From RYN-230 sp963720645 (GTDB lineage: Bacteria; Actinomycetota; Actinomycetes; Streptosporangiales; Streptosporangiaceae): 64,000 nucleotides of DNA. The notes beneath the pieces were generated by a model. That model had not been told where the DNA came from. It did not search any database and saw only the letters and a program-made list of their open reading frames with translations. Numbering within the stretch: position 1 is the stretch's first letter; each line of letters opens with the position of its first letter. Shown piece after piece: positions 1 to 8,444 of this stretch. Both the position numbers and the translations under genes were made by a program. The stretch spans positions 1-64,000 of the forward strand of contig CAVRFX010000017.1 of assembly GCA_963720645.1 (NCBI GenBank), written 5' to 3'.

Positions 1-372
1 GATACCGGCCCGTTCCAGCACCTCGTCGACGGGCCGTGGTGCGGCGTACAGGGAGGCCGTCATCCGGACGGTTTCCCGCACCGTGAGGTCCTTGAGCAGG
101 CCGCCCGTCTGGAGGACCGCGCCGACCAGACCGCGGGAGACGGCCGCCGCCGGTGACATGCCGAGGACCTGCACCGTGCCCGCGTCGGGGTGACTGAGGC
201 CCAGCATCATGTCGATGGTGGTCGTCTTGCCGGCTCCGTTCGGGCCGAGCAGGGCGGCGATCTCGCCGAGCGCGAGCCGCAGGTCGATGCCGTCGACTGC
301 GTGCACCTGGCCGAACGACCGATGGACGCCGTGCAGTTCGATGGCGGCAGGGGAGGAGCTATCGCCGGCCAA
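1..372 (-). CDS. ABC transporter ATP-binding protein, C-terminus beyond window
   Basis: This is the N-terminal 124 residues of an ABC ATPase that would energise a transporter from the cytoplasmic side. The Walker A motif GPNGAGKTT lies at about residues 43-51. It is followed by a Q-loop region reading VLQTGGLLKDLTVRET, the pattern of drug or daunorubicin-type exporters. The Walker B and signature motifs lie past the window edge. The only in-frame start upstream of the conserved domain is TTG at 372, because a TAG codon sits just before it. The partner permease is not visible, so the substrate is unknown. The family assignment is secure. Confidence 0.85.
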   Translation of the reverse strand, partial: MAGDSSSPAAIELHGVHRSFGQVHAVDGIDLRLALGEIAALLGPNGAGKTTTIDMMLGLSHPDAGTVQVLGMSPAAAVSRGLVGAVLQTGGLLKDLTVRETVRMTASLYAAPRPVDEVLERAGI

Positions 373-566
373 GTCCCGAGTCTACGGCCGTCGCCGGATG
401 CGCGCGTTGCCGCACCCGACGGCGCGGCCCCTCGCCGTCACTGACCGTGAACATCGGACCCGTGAAGCCGGGGACGGAGGCGACTCCGCCCATCCAACGC
501 GGCCAACGGTCACTCAGCGTGACCGGTTCCGCCGTGAACGGCCGGTCGTCTGGTTCGCGGGCCTCG

Positions 567-671
567 CTCGACCCGGATTCGTTCACTGACCGTTACCGAC
601 TCGCCCGGAGGGGCGCCGTTCATCGGTCCGGGCCTTTCCTCGACCCGTATCCGTTCACGGACCGTGACCGA
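567..671. repeat. Pair of 33-nt imperfect direct repeats
   Basis: The segments 567-599 and 639-671 match at about 29 of 33 positions and start 72 nt apart. Both contain the core CGTTCAC followed by GACCGT and ACCGA. They lie between the ABC gene and the winged-helix gene, and the second copy runs into that gene's start. They could be regulator-binding repeats or a local duplication. I see no other feature in 373-663. Confidence 0.6.
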
Positions 672-1927
672 TCCGCGGCGGCGCACCTACTATCGCGAGG
701 TGAAGGTCACCGCTGAGGCGGCGCGCCGCTTCCTCTTCGCCCGGCACGTCCTCGCGCCTGCGCGGTCCTCGGGCGGCCTCGACGGCGTGCTGCAGGTCTT
801 CCGAAAGCTCGGGTCGATCCAGTTCGACCCGATCGCCGCCGCCGGCCGGAACCACGACCTCGTGCTGCACGCGCGCGTCGCCGGCTACGAGCCGGCGTGG
901 TGCGACGTGCTCTACGAGCGCCGCGAGCTCTTCGAGGCGACCAACAAGGCCCTCTCGTTCGTCCTGATGAGCGAGGTCCCCTGGTATCGCCGGGTCATCG
1001 GCCGCAAGGGGCGTCGGTTCCACGCCGCGATCCTCGCCGCGAACGCTGCGGTGGCCGAGCGCGTGCTCGACCGGATCCGCGCGGAGGGTCCGCTGTCGAC
1101 GCTCGACTTCGAGCGTCGAGCACGGCGCGACGGCAAGGACTGGTTCGGCATGCCGGAGAACGCGGTCCGCGCGGTGCTCGAGGCCTCGCCGTGATCGGCG
1201 ACATCGGCCTCGCCCGGCGCGAGGGCAACCGCCGCTACTACGACCTCCTCGAGCGGCTGGTGCCGCCGGAGCTGCTCGCGCAGGAGCGTGCCCGCGCGGG
1301 ACCAGCTCCGGCACAGGCTCCTGTCCCGGTACCACGCCCACGGCCTGCTCGGCGCCGGCGGCGCAGGCGGCACGTTCGACCGCATCGCGCCGCCGAAGTC
1401 CGACCTCGGAGCGGCTGGGGCGCGACACGCTGCACCGGGAGCTGGTCGAGCTCGGCGCGCTCGTGCCGGTCGAGGTCGAGGGCGTGCGCGGCAAGCGGTT
1501 CGTCCTGGCCGAGGACGTCGCGCTCCTGGAGGCCTCGCCCGAGCCGACGCCGTCCGTCGCCTTCATCGCCCCGTTCGACTCGCTCGCTGTGGGACACCGG
1601 CCTGCTCGGCGAGCCTCTTCGACTTCGACTACGTGTGGGAGGGCTTCTTCCCGCCGGCCAAGCGGCGCTGGGGCTGGTACGTGCTGCCGATCACCTTCGG
1701 CGATCGCTTCGTCGGCCGGATCGAACCGCGGATCGACCGGGAGGGAGGCCCGCGTCGAGATGCTCGACGTCTGGTGGGAGGACGGCTTCGCGCCGCGCCG
1801 GGCCGAGGGGTTCGTCGACGCGATGCGCGACGCCCTCCGCGCGTACCTGGGCTTCGCCGGCGCGGACCGCCTCGAGTGGGCGCCGCACCTGGGCCGCGAG
1901 AAGCGACTCTTTCTCGACCGACCGTGA
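664..1927 (+). pseudogene. Winged-helix DNA-binding (YcaQ-type) protein, multiply frameshifted
   Basis: The pieces together form one protein of the YcaQ/AlkX-type winged-helix family, whose studied members are DNA glycosylases acting on interstrand crosslinks. The N-terminal 176 residues (664-1194) include FRKLGSIQFDPI and LYERRELFEATNKALSF, typical of the family. The continuation is spread over three frames. Segments reading GDIGLARREGNRRYYDLLER, RLLSRYHAHGLLGAGG, VEGVRGKRFVLAEDVALLE, DFDYVWEGFFPPAKRRWGWY and MLDVWWEDGFAP appear in order. At least five frame changes occur between about 1190 and 1750. This is either a decayed gene or a badly sequenced stretch. The Nramp gene next door is intact, which favours local decay slightly. 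Confidence 0.75.
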
Positions 1928-1999
1928 TCGCAGGTTTCCCCGGGCCGGGCGAGCGGCGGCGCCGGTCAAGCTGGCACGGCTCGGCGCTATCGTGCGGCC

Positions 2000-2266
2000 A
2001 TGGACGGCTGGGCACTGCCTCCGGGTTCTCGGACCTGGCACGCCTATGCCGGGGCGTGGTCCCTGTGCCGCCGCCAATCCCCGGCCCCGGCACGACTGAG
2101 CCGTGAACCCGGTGCGCCGATCTGCCTGGCCTGCCGCAAGGCGGCCATCATGCGGCGGGCGATGATCGGCGTGGATCGCGTCGAGCTCAGCGAGCGTGCC
2201 GACGCGCCAGCCTGGACACCGCCGCAGGGCCAGCGGCCACCGCGGAGGCGCCGCGGAGGACGCTAG
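2000..2266 (+). CDS. Small hypothetical protein with CxxC
   Basis: This is an 88-residue reading frame starting with ATG. It contains WHAYAGAWSLCRR and then GAPICLACRKAA, so one CxxC pair plus an upstream Cys that could bind a metal. The C-terminus is basic and proline-rich. It ends 1 nt before the stop of the convergent transporter gene. The first half reads more like protein than chance sequence, but no ribosome-binding site is obvious. The function is unknown. Confidence 0.4.
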   Translation: MDGWALPPGSRTWHAYAGAWSLCRRQSPAPARLSREPGAPICLACRKAAIMRRAMIGVDRVELSERADAPAWTPPQGQRPPRRRRGGR

Positions 2267-2267
2267 G

Positions 2268-3554
2268 TCAGGTGCCGCCCCCGATCGTGGCCGCCACGAA
2301 GACCAGCGACATGATGACCAGCACGACGGTCAGCGCCCAGCCGAGGGCGGCCAGCTTCCAGCCGCTCCGCAGCGGCCCCATCAGCGTGTCGTCGCGGGCG
2401 AGCAGCATCACGAAGACGAGGATGAACGGCAGCAGGAGCCCGTTCAGGACCGCGGCCAGGAACATCACCGACAGCAGCGGCAGGCCCGGCGTGAGCACGA
2501 AGAGCGCTCCACCGCCGACGAACACCGCCAGCAGGGCATAGAACGCCGGCGCCTCCCGCCAGCGCCACTCGACGCCGGCTTCCCAGCCGAACGCCTCGCA
2601 GACGGTGTAGGCGCTCGACAGCGGCACGATGCCGAGGCCGAGCAGCGATGCGGCCAGCAGGCCGAACGCGAAGAGCGCGGTCGCCTGCGGCCCGGCCAGC
2701 GGACCGAGGGCCCGTGCCACGCCGGCGGCATCGGTCACCGTGGTCTGCCCCGTCGCCCACAACGCGGCGGCGCAGGCGACGACGATGAACCCGGCCACCA
2801 CATTGGTGATGCCCGAACCCAGGGCGACATCCAGGCGGGACCCGCGCAGGTCCTCCGGCCGCAGGCCCTTGTCGACGACGTAGGCCTGGATGAAGGCCTG
2901 GCCCCATGGTGTGATCGTCGTGCCGACCGTGCCCACGACGGCCAGCCAGTACGCCGGCGACACGGCTAGGTGCGGGATGACGAGGTTGGCCGCCGCGGTG
3001 CCCCAGTCCGGCTTGGCCAGGAAGGCCGACAGGATATACGCCGCCGATATGACCGCCCCCACGGCGATGAACAGGTACTGCACCTTGTTGAAACTGCCCT
3101 TGGAGATGAGCAGGACCATCAGCACGGCGGCCGCCACGGCGCTGACCGGCAGGGGCACGCCGAAGAGCTCCAGGGCCGCCCCGATGCCCGCGTATTCGGC
3201 GAGGGTCGTGCCGAAGTTGGCGACCAGCATCGTCACCGCCACGAAGGCGGCCCAGCGCACGCCGAAGCGATCGCGCACGAGTCCAGTCAGGCCCTGCCCC
3301 GTCGCCAGACCCAGCCGGGCCCCGACCTCCTGGGTGAAGAAGAGGACGATCTGGCTGGCCAGGATCACCCACAGCAGCGCGTAGCCGAAGTGCACCCCAG
3401 TCAGTGAATAGGTCGTGATGCCGCTGGCGTCGTTGTCGGCGAAGCCGCTGACCAGGCCGGGGCCCACGATCGCGAGGATGCCGACCAGACCGAGGCGCGC
3501 CACAGCTGCGGTGCGGAAGCCGCGCAGGGCGCGAACGTCGATGTGGGGCAGCAC
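2268..3554 (-). CDS. Nramp-family divalent metal transporter
   Basis: This 428-residue, eleven-helix membrane protein belongs to the Nramp family of proton-coupled metal importers. Helix 1 reads GPGLVSGFADNDASGITTYS, where classical members have the metal-binding DPGN. Helix 6 reads TVGTTITPWGQAF, where classical MntH proteins have a Met in an MPH motif. The helix-6 Met that selects for transition metals is therefore absent, as described for Nramp-related magnesium transporters. The frame is intact from a GTG start. No regulator or Mn/Mg-responsive element is evident beside it. The family is certain; the ion is not. Confidence 0.9.
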   Translation of the reverse strand: MLPHIDVRALRGFRTAAVARLGLVGILAIVGPGLVSGFADNDASGITTYSLTGVHFGYALLWVILASQIVLFFTQEVGARLGLATGQGLTGLVRDRFGVRWAAFVAVTMLVANFGTTLAEYAGIGAALELFGVPLPVSAVAAAVLMVLLISKGSFNKVQYLFIAVGAVISAAYILSAFLAKPDWGTAAANLVIPHLAVSPAYWLAVVGTVGTTITPWGQAFIQAYVVDKGLRPEDLRGSRLDVALGSGITNVVAGFIVVACAAALWATGQTTVTDAAGVARALGPLAGPQATALFAFGLLAASLLGLGIVPLSSAYTVCEAFGWEAGVEWRWREAPAFYALLAVFVGGGALFVLTPGLPLLSVMFLAAVLNGLLLPFILVFVMLLARDDTLMGPLRSGWKLAALGWALTVVLVIMSLVFVAATIGGGT

Positions 3555-3626
3555 CCCGATACGCTAGCGTCATCCCCGCCATCGCGGGTGGTCGGCAGCG
3601 CAGGCGCCGCCTCGACGGTGAGCCGG

Positions 3627-4356
3627 TCAGTGACCCGCGAAGTGGCGCGCCACGACCGCGAACGCCTCCTTGGGCTCCCAGGGCATGTCCGGGTAGACCG
3701 TGCCGTGGCGCCCGCCGGGCAACGCCTTCACGAGGGACATGGAGTCCATGTCGAGGTCGTAGCGAGGATCGTCGTCGGTCGTGGCCCTCGGGTGTCGCGA
3801 AGGTCGAGAGCAGGGCGCCGGCCACGCCTGCGCGTTCGAGTTCGTCGAGGGTCTCGGCGACCTCGCGGGCCTGCATGGCTTCGTCACGCTGGAACGTCCC
3901 CGTCAGGCGGGGCCGGACGAACCGCCCGATCAGCGGGAGCGTGTGGAGCGCACAGCCGCTTGCTGTCGGTGACCCCGAAGCCCAGGGCGCCCGAGCTCTC
4001 GGCACCCCGGAAGGTGCGCATCCCGAACTCGGTGACGATCACCGGCTTGCCCGTTGCCAGGAAGGGCTGGAGCATCTCGACGTAGCGGTCCTTGGTCCGC
4101 GCCTCGCGGTAGTGGTCGACGCCCACGTAGTCGAAGGGCCCCCAGTCCACCTGCTCGAAGGCGAGCGAGGCGTAGATGAGCGGGCCATCGAACACGGCGC
4201 GCAACCTGGGCACCAGGGCAGCCAGGTACGCATCGAGCTTCCCGTTGCCGAGCAGCGCCGGATCTGCCTTGAAGTTCTGCACGCGCTCGGTGACGCTCTT
4301 GCCGGCGAGGATCCCCGGCATGAAGAGGGTGAGTTCGCTGCCGGCGACGAAGCGCG
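3627..4356 (-). pseudogene. TIM-barrel protein of the 'abortive phage infection' annotation family, N-terminus missing
   Basis: The C-terminal half of a glycosidase-like TIM-barrel protein is readable in three successive frames. Segments include VAGSELTLFMPGILAG, EQVDWGPFDYVGVDHYREA, KPVIVTEFGMRTFRGAES, RPRLTGTFQRDEAMQAREVA and MDSMSLVKALPGG. VTEFG carries the Glu expected of the nucleophile in clan-A hydrolases. Similar actinobacterial proteins are often labelled abortive phage infection protein, a label I would not trust as function. Two frame changes occur, near 3990 and 3790. The gene has no N-terminal half: it stops abruptly near 4356, where an unrelated helicase fragment begins on the other strand. 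Confidence 0.7.
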
Positions 4357-4357
4357 G

Positions 4358-4690
4358 AGGCCGGCCGTGTTCCTGCTCTCGCTGAAGGCCGGCGGTACCG
4401 GGCTGAACCTCACCGCGGCCAGCCACGTCATCCACTTCGACCGGTGGTGGAACCCGGCCGTCGAGGAGAAGGCCGCCGACCGGGCCTTCCGCATCGGGCA
4501 GCGCAAGGACGTCCAGGTCCGCAAGTTCGTCTGCGTCGGCACGCTGGAGGAACGGATCGACGCGATGATCGAGGAGAAGAAGGCGCTCGCCGAGCGGATC
4601 GTCGGCACCGGTGAGGGCTGGCTCACCGAGCTGTCCAGCGCGGACCTGCGCGCCGTGCTCCAGCTCGCCCCGGAGGCGGTGCAGCAATGA
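4358..4690 (+). pseudogene. SNF2-family helicase, C-terminal fragment
   Basis: About 110 residues of the second RecA-like domain of a SNF2/Rad54-type ATPase are present. Motif V reads SLKAGGTGLNLTAA, followed by HFDRWWNPAVE, and motif VI contains DRAFRIGQ. These are near the C-terminus of bacterial SNF2 proteins, which are usually about 900 residues or more. Everything upstream is missing: homology begins at about 4358 without a start codon. The stop overlaps the start of the SWIM protein (ATGA). That SNF2-SWIM order is common in actinobacteria, so this right-hand side is the original context. Confidence 0.85.
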
Positions 4691-5562
4691 CCGAACGGGG
4701 GGATACCCGCTGGTGGCACGAGGCGTCCGCGCCGCGCCAGGTGGAGAACGGCATCAAGGCCCGCAGCAAGCGCGGCGCGATCGGCGAGCAATGGTGGTCC
4801 CGCCGCTTCGTGGAGGTGCTGGAGTCGTTCGGGATGAGCGGCCGCCTGGCCCGCGGCCGGAACTACGCCCGCCGCGGCCAGGTCATGGAGTTCGAGCTGG
4901 GCACCGGGAAGGTCCGGGCCCGGGTCCAGGGCTCGCGCCCCGCCCCGTACCAGGTCCGGATCGGCGTGCTGCCGCTGACCACCGCGCAGTGGCGCTCGGT
5001 CACCGAGGCGCTCGGCGCGCAGGCACTGTTCCGGGCCAAGCTGCTGGCCGGCGAGATGCCGCACGAGATCGAGGACGTGTTCGCGGCCTGCGGCACCCCG
5101 CTGTTCCCGCGGTCCCCCCGTGACCTGGAGATGTCCTGCTCCTGCCCCGACTGGGGCGTGCCCTGCAAGCACCTGGCCGCGGTCTGCTACGTGCTGGCCG
5201 AGAAGTTCGACGACGACCCCTTTGCGATGCTGGCCTGGCGGGGCCGCGGCCGGGAGGAACTCCTCGGCGCGCTGCGGCGCCGGCCAGCCGCGCAGGACCC
5301 CGGGCCTGGCGGGGTGACGGACGGCGAAGCGATTTCGTTGCGGAATATAAGCGCGGCCACGCTGGCGCAGTCACTGGACCGGTTCTGGTCACCAGGGCTG
5401 ACCCGGGCCCGGCTCCGGGCCGCCCAGACGGTTCCGGCCACCGTGCCCGACCTCGTGCTCCGGTCGTTCGAGCCGCCCGCGGTCCGGATCCGCGGGCGCG
5501 ACCTCACCGGCCTGCTCACCCCGGCGTACCAGCGGCTCGGCGGGCAGGAGGCGCCGGAATGA
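4687..5562 (+). CDS. SWIM zinc-finger protein
   Basis: This 291-residue protein has a SWIM zinc finger at about residues 148-159 with the ligand pattern C-S-C, six residues, C-K-H. It begins CSCPDWGVPCKHLAAVCY. The N-terminal part (WWSRRFVEVLESFG, RGRNYARRGQV) is typical of the SWIM proteins encoded beside SNF2 helicases. Its start overlaps the helicase stop by 4 nt, so translation is probably coupled. The pair is thought to act on DNA or chromatin-like substrates, but no specific reaction is established. The frame is intact. Confidence 0.88.
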   Translation: MTERGDTRWWHEASAPRQVENGIKARSKRGAIGEQWWSRRFVEVLESFGMSGRLARGRNYARRGQVMEFELGTGKVRARVQGSRPAPYQVRIGVLPLTTAQWRSVTEALGAQALFRAKLLAGEMPHEIEDVFAACGTPLFPRSPRDLEMSCSCPDWGVPCKHLAAVCYVLAEKFDDDPFAMLAWRGRGREELLGALRRRPAAQDPGPGGVTDGEAISLRNISAATLAQSLDRFWSPGLTRARLRAAQTVPATVPDLVLRSFEPPAVRIRGRDLTGLLTPAYQRLGGQEAPE

Positions 5563-5660
5563 TAGGCACGAACGTGTCCGTCACGCCACAATGAGTTGAT
5601 CGGTAAGCGTTTGCGGGGAGGGTGCCAGATGAACGGAAAGCGCGTGACCGGGTGCGCGGC

Positions 5661-5996
5661 ATGACGGGAGACGCGCGGCCAGCGCAGCTGCCCGCGGCCG
5701 AGGTGCCCGCGGATGCGTTCCTGGTGGATGTCCGGGAACCGGATGAGTGGACCGCGGGGCACGCCCCCGGGGCGATGCATATCCCGCTCGGGCAGCTCGG
5801 GGCCCGGTACACCGAGATCCCGCAGGAAGACCCGGTGTACCTGATCTGCCGGGCCGGCAGCCGCTCCAACCAGGCCGCGCACGCGCTGGCCGGGGCGGGC
5901 TGGACCGTGGTGAACGTCAGCGACGGGATGACCGGCTGGGCCGCCGCGGGCCGCCCGATGCGCAGCGAGGACGGCGGAGCGCCCCGGGTAGCGTGA
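5661..5996 (+). CDS. Rhodanese-like domain protein
   Basis: This 111-residue single-domain rhodanese would transfer sulfane sulfur through a persulfide on the active-site Cys of ICRAGSRS. The signature VDVREPDEWTAGHAPGA and the closing MTGWAAAGRP are both present. I chose the ATG at 5661 because the conserved domain begins soon after. A GTG at 5622 in the same frame would add 13 residues. A GC-rich hairpin overlaps the stop codon. The thiol acceptor is unknown. Confidence 0.85.
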   Translation: MTGDARPAQLPAAEVPADAFLVDVREPDEWTAGHAPGAMHIPLGQLGARYTEIPQEDPVYLICRAGSRSNQAAHALAGAGWTVVNVSDGMTGWAAAGRPMRSEDGGAPRVA

Positions 5997-6006
5997 CCCG
6001 GGGCGC
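5979..6006. terminator. Convergent hairpin terminator
   Basis: A perfect 11-bp stem (GCGCCCCGGGT and its complement) encloses a 6-nt loop. It lies exactly between the convergent rhodanese and aldo/keto reductase genes. There is no U-run, as is usual for GC-rich actinobacteria. It can serve both strands. Confidence 0.7.
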
Positions 6007-6017
6007 CCCGGCCCAGG

Positions 6018-6881
6018 TCAGGCCGCTCTCAGCCGCCCGATCTCCTGCTGGGTCAGGACGAGGTCGGCCGCCCGGGCGGAGTCGGTGATGGACGCGGGCC
6101 GGCTCGCCCCGGGAATCGGGATCACGACCGGCGCCAGGGCCAGCATCCAGGCCAGGGTGACCTGCTGCGGGGAGACACCCCGGGCGTCCGCGATCTCCTG
6201 GAAGGCTGCGTGCCTGGCCCCCAGGTCGCCGGCCTGGCCAATCCCGCCGAGCGGGCTCCAGGGCAGGAAGGAGATCCCCAGCTCCGCGCAGTGCCGCAGT
6301 TCGCCTTCGCTGGACCGGAAGGCAGGCGAGAACTGGTTCTGGACGCTGGCCAGCCGGCCCTCGCCCAGGATGCGCCGGGCGGTGTCGATCTGGGCCACCG
6401 ACGCGTTGGAGATGCCGGCCAGCCGGATCTTCCCCGCGTCGAGCAGGTCCTTCAGCGCCCCGATGGACTCCTCGTACGGGACCCGGGGGTCAGGGCGATG
6501 GAACTGGTAGAGGCCGATCGCGTTGACGCCGAGGGCCTTCAGCGACGCCTCCGCCGCCTCGCGGAGGTGGGCCGGGGACCCGTCCACGGTCCACGAGCCG
6601 TCCCCAGGCCGGATGTGGCCGCCCTTGGTCGCCACCAGCACCTCGCTGGTGTCCCCGCCGTAGGTGGCCAGGGCCCGGGCGATGAGCCGCTCGTTGTGGC
6701 CGGCCTCCCCGGGCTCGACGTGGTACGCGTCGGCCGTGTCGATCAGCGTGATGCCCGCGTCCAGGGCGGCGTGGATGGTGGCGATCGAGCGCTGCTCCTC
6801 CGGCCGGCCCTCGATGGACATGGGCATGCCGCCCAGGCCGATCGCGCTGACCGTGAGACCGCCAAGGGTCTTCGTGCGCAT
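6018..6881 (-). CDS. Aldo/keto reductase
   Basis: This 287-residue NAD(P)H-dependent oxidoreductase of the AKR superfamily folds as a TIM barrel. The catalytic residues are visible: Asp and Tyr in LIDTADAYH, Lys in VLVATKGGH, and His in LYQFHRPDP. The C-terminal VVIPIPGASRP segment is the usual cofactor-phosphate site. The LysR-type regulator lies upstream on the same strand, separated by 146 nt. It may control this gene. The substrate is unknown. Confidence 0.88.
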   Translation of the reverse strand: MRTKTLGGLTVSAIGLGGMPMSIEGRPEEQRSIATIHAALDAGITLIDTADAYHVEPGEAGHNERLIARALATYGGDTSEVLVATKGGHIRPGDGSWTVDGSPAHLREAAEASLKALGVNAIGLYQFHRPDPRVPYEESIGALKDLLDAGKIRLAGISNASVAQIDTARRILGEGRLASVQNQFSPAFRSSEGELRHCAELGISFLPWSPLGGIGQAGDLGARHAAFQEIADARGVSPQQVTLAWMLALAPVVIPIPGASRPASITDSARAADLVLTQQEIGRLRAA

Positions 6882-7027
6882 GGTGTACTCCAGTGGTCGG
6901 TATCAGGGTGTCCGCCAGGGCAACTTCCCCGACCGCGCGGGGCATGCCCCGGTGGTGATAGAAAACCGTCAGCCTGGTGATCGCTCTAGGTGATGAGCCG
7001 TCAGGGGCTCCGGGCTCCGCGCTCTGA

Positions 7028-7960
7028 TCAGGGGAGCAGCTCGGCCACGAAGGCCCGGGCCGCCGCGGACAGCCGCCGCGCGGTCGGGGTGGCCAGCGAA
7101 ACCCGCCACCGGAGCGCGGGGCCGTCCAGCCCGATCACGTCCAGGCCGGTAAGGTCGGCCGCCGACTGCGGGATGAAGGCGATGCCCAGGCCGTTGCGGA
7201 CCAGGTTCGCGGCCGAGGGGAACTCGGTCACCTCGAACGGCACCCGCCGGTCCAGGCCCGCCGCGGCAAACGCCCGGTCGGCCACGGTGCGGTTGCCCCA
7301 GCCGGGCGGGAAGTCCACGAAGTCCTCGCCGGTCAGCTGGTCGAGCCTGATCCCGTGCTGCCCGGCCAGCGGGTGGCGCCGGGCCGCGATGAGGATCAGC
7401 GGTTCCTCGGTCAGCGGCTGCAGCCGCAGCCCGGCCGGGGCCGGGCCGGGCAGGGCCACCAGGGCCAGGTCAAGTTCCCCGGCGATCACCTGGGCGGCCA
7501 GCCCGGCCGAGCCCGCCGGGGCGTGCCGCAGGTGCACCGACACCCCGGGATGGCTGGTGTGGAACCGGCCGAGCAGGCCGGCGACGTCAACCGTGCCGAT
7601 GGACACCATCGTGCCCACCGTGAGCGTGCCGCGCAGGCCCGCCTGGGCCTGGGCCACCGCGTCCCGGGCGGCCTGGGCCGCGGCCAGCGTGGCCCGGGCC
7701 TCGGGCAGCAGGGCCTGGCCGGCGTCGGTCAGCGCCACCCGGTGCCGGTCCCGGTCGAACAGCGTCGCTCCCAGTTCCCGCTCCAGGCCCTGGATGGCGC
7801 TGGACACCGCGGACTGAACGACGTGCAGCCGGCGCGAGGCGCGGGTGAACGACAATTCCTCGGCGACAACCACGAACTTTCTCAGGTGGTCAAGAGACAG
7901 GTTGCCACCAGCGGCGACGACAGGATCAGGCCTGCGATCGTCCTTGGAGATCATCCTCAC
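7028..7960 (-). CDS. LysR-family transcriptional regulator
   Basis: This 310-residue protein has an N-terminal winged helix-turn-helix at about residues 22-80. The helices read ELSFTRASRRLHVVQSAVSS and LERELGATLFDRDRHRV. A periplasmic-binding-protein-like effector domain follows from about residue 110 (RGTLTVGTMVSIGTVD). LysR proteins activate or repress nearby genes in response to small molecules. The likely target is the aldo/keto reductase downstream, or the regulator's own promoter. The frame is intact; the effector cannot be told from sequence. Confidence 0.9.
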   Translation of the reverse strand: MRMISKDDRRPDPVVAAGGNLSLDHLRKFVVVAEELSFTRASRRLHVVQSAVSSAIQGLERELGATLFDRDRHRVALTDAGQALLPEARATLAAAQAARDAVAQAQAGLRGTLTVGTMVSIGTVDVAGLLGRFHTSHPGVSVHLRHAPAGSAGLAAQVIAGELDLALVALPGPAPAGLRLQPLTEEPLILIAARRHPLAGQHGIRLDQLTGEDFVDFPPGWGNRTVADRAFAAAGLDRRVPFEVTEFPSAANLVRNGLGIAFIPQSAADLTGLDVIGLDGPALRWRVSLATPTARRLSAAARAFVAELLP

Positions 7961-8100
7961 CTGCTCACGGCACGGGGGCGGTCAGGCTCGGTAACCCGGG
8001 CTGAGGCTAACCGGCTGCTCATCGGATGATCAACGTAAGCGCAGTCCGGCCTAGTCCCGGACGGGGCTCGTGATGTTCCAACTCTGGCGTCTGCTGCCCA

Positions 8101-8174
8101 GCCTGATCTTCGCGGCCTTAGATCCGGCGTGCTGAGAGTAACAACAGGAACGGTGCCCGCCGCGAAGATCAGGC
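8101..8174. repeat. 74-bp element bounded by perfect 16-bp inverted repeats
   Basis: GCCTGATCTTCGCGGC at 8101-8116 is exactly complementary to 8159-8174, with a 42-nt spacer. No target-site duplication is apparent. It could be a large stem-loop or a miniature inverted-repeat remnant. It sits between the divergent LysR and HelD-like genes. Confidence 0.65.
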
Positions 8175-8408
8175 GAGGGAACAATGGCGGAGTTGATCAA
8201 TAAGCACGGATACCGCCGTCATTAGCCCGGCCGGGGCGGCCTGGCCGCATTAACGCGCCATGCCTTCGCCGCTATCGGGATCCTCCGGGGCGGCCGGCGC
8301 CGCCGTACGCGGCGCTCCGCCGCTTCGCGAGGAGGCTGCCCATCCCAGCGGGCGGCCGGGGAAGGGGGAGTACCCACACCCCTCCATTTTTAATCTATAG
8401 CACACAGG

Positions 8409-8427
8409 GGGTCTTGCGGCAAGACCC
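8409..8427. promoter_or_regulatory. 19-bp palindrome matching a rifamycin-associated element (RAE)
   Basis: GGGTCTTGCGGCAAGACCC is a perfect palindrome with a single central base. From memory, the RAE found upstream of actinobacterial rifamycin-resistance genes is a 19-bp inverted repeat with the same CTTGCGGCAAG core. It precedes a HelD-like gene, which is the arrangement reported for helR. The palindrome itself is seen directly; its identity as an RAE is recall that should be checked by alignment. Confidence 0.7.
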
Positions 8428-8444
8428 GGGTCGTGCCGCATAAT
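8414..8444 (+). promoter_or_regulatory. Likely promoter of the HelD-like gene
   Basis: TTGCGG (8414-8419) inside the palindrome and CATAAT (8439-8444) form -35-like and -10-like elements with a 19-nt spacer. That is slightly long, which suits a regulated promoter. Transcription would begin near 8451 and leave a leader of about 185 nt. Confidence 0.4.

Noticed and set aside
3627..4356. Phage-defence gene, from its usual database label
   Set aside because: The 'abortive infection' label for this TIM-barrel family is not backed by a mechanism I know, and the gene is truncated.
7957..8184. Minus-strand 75-residue frame after the LysR gene
   Set aside because: Composition is that of random GC-rich sequence and it overlaps the inverted repeat; no ribosome site.
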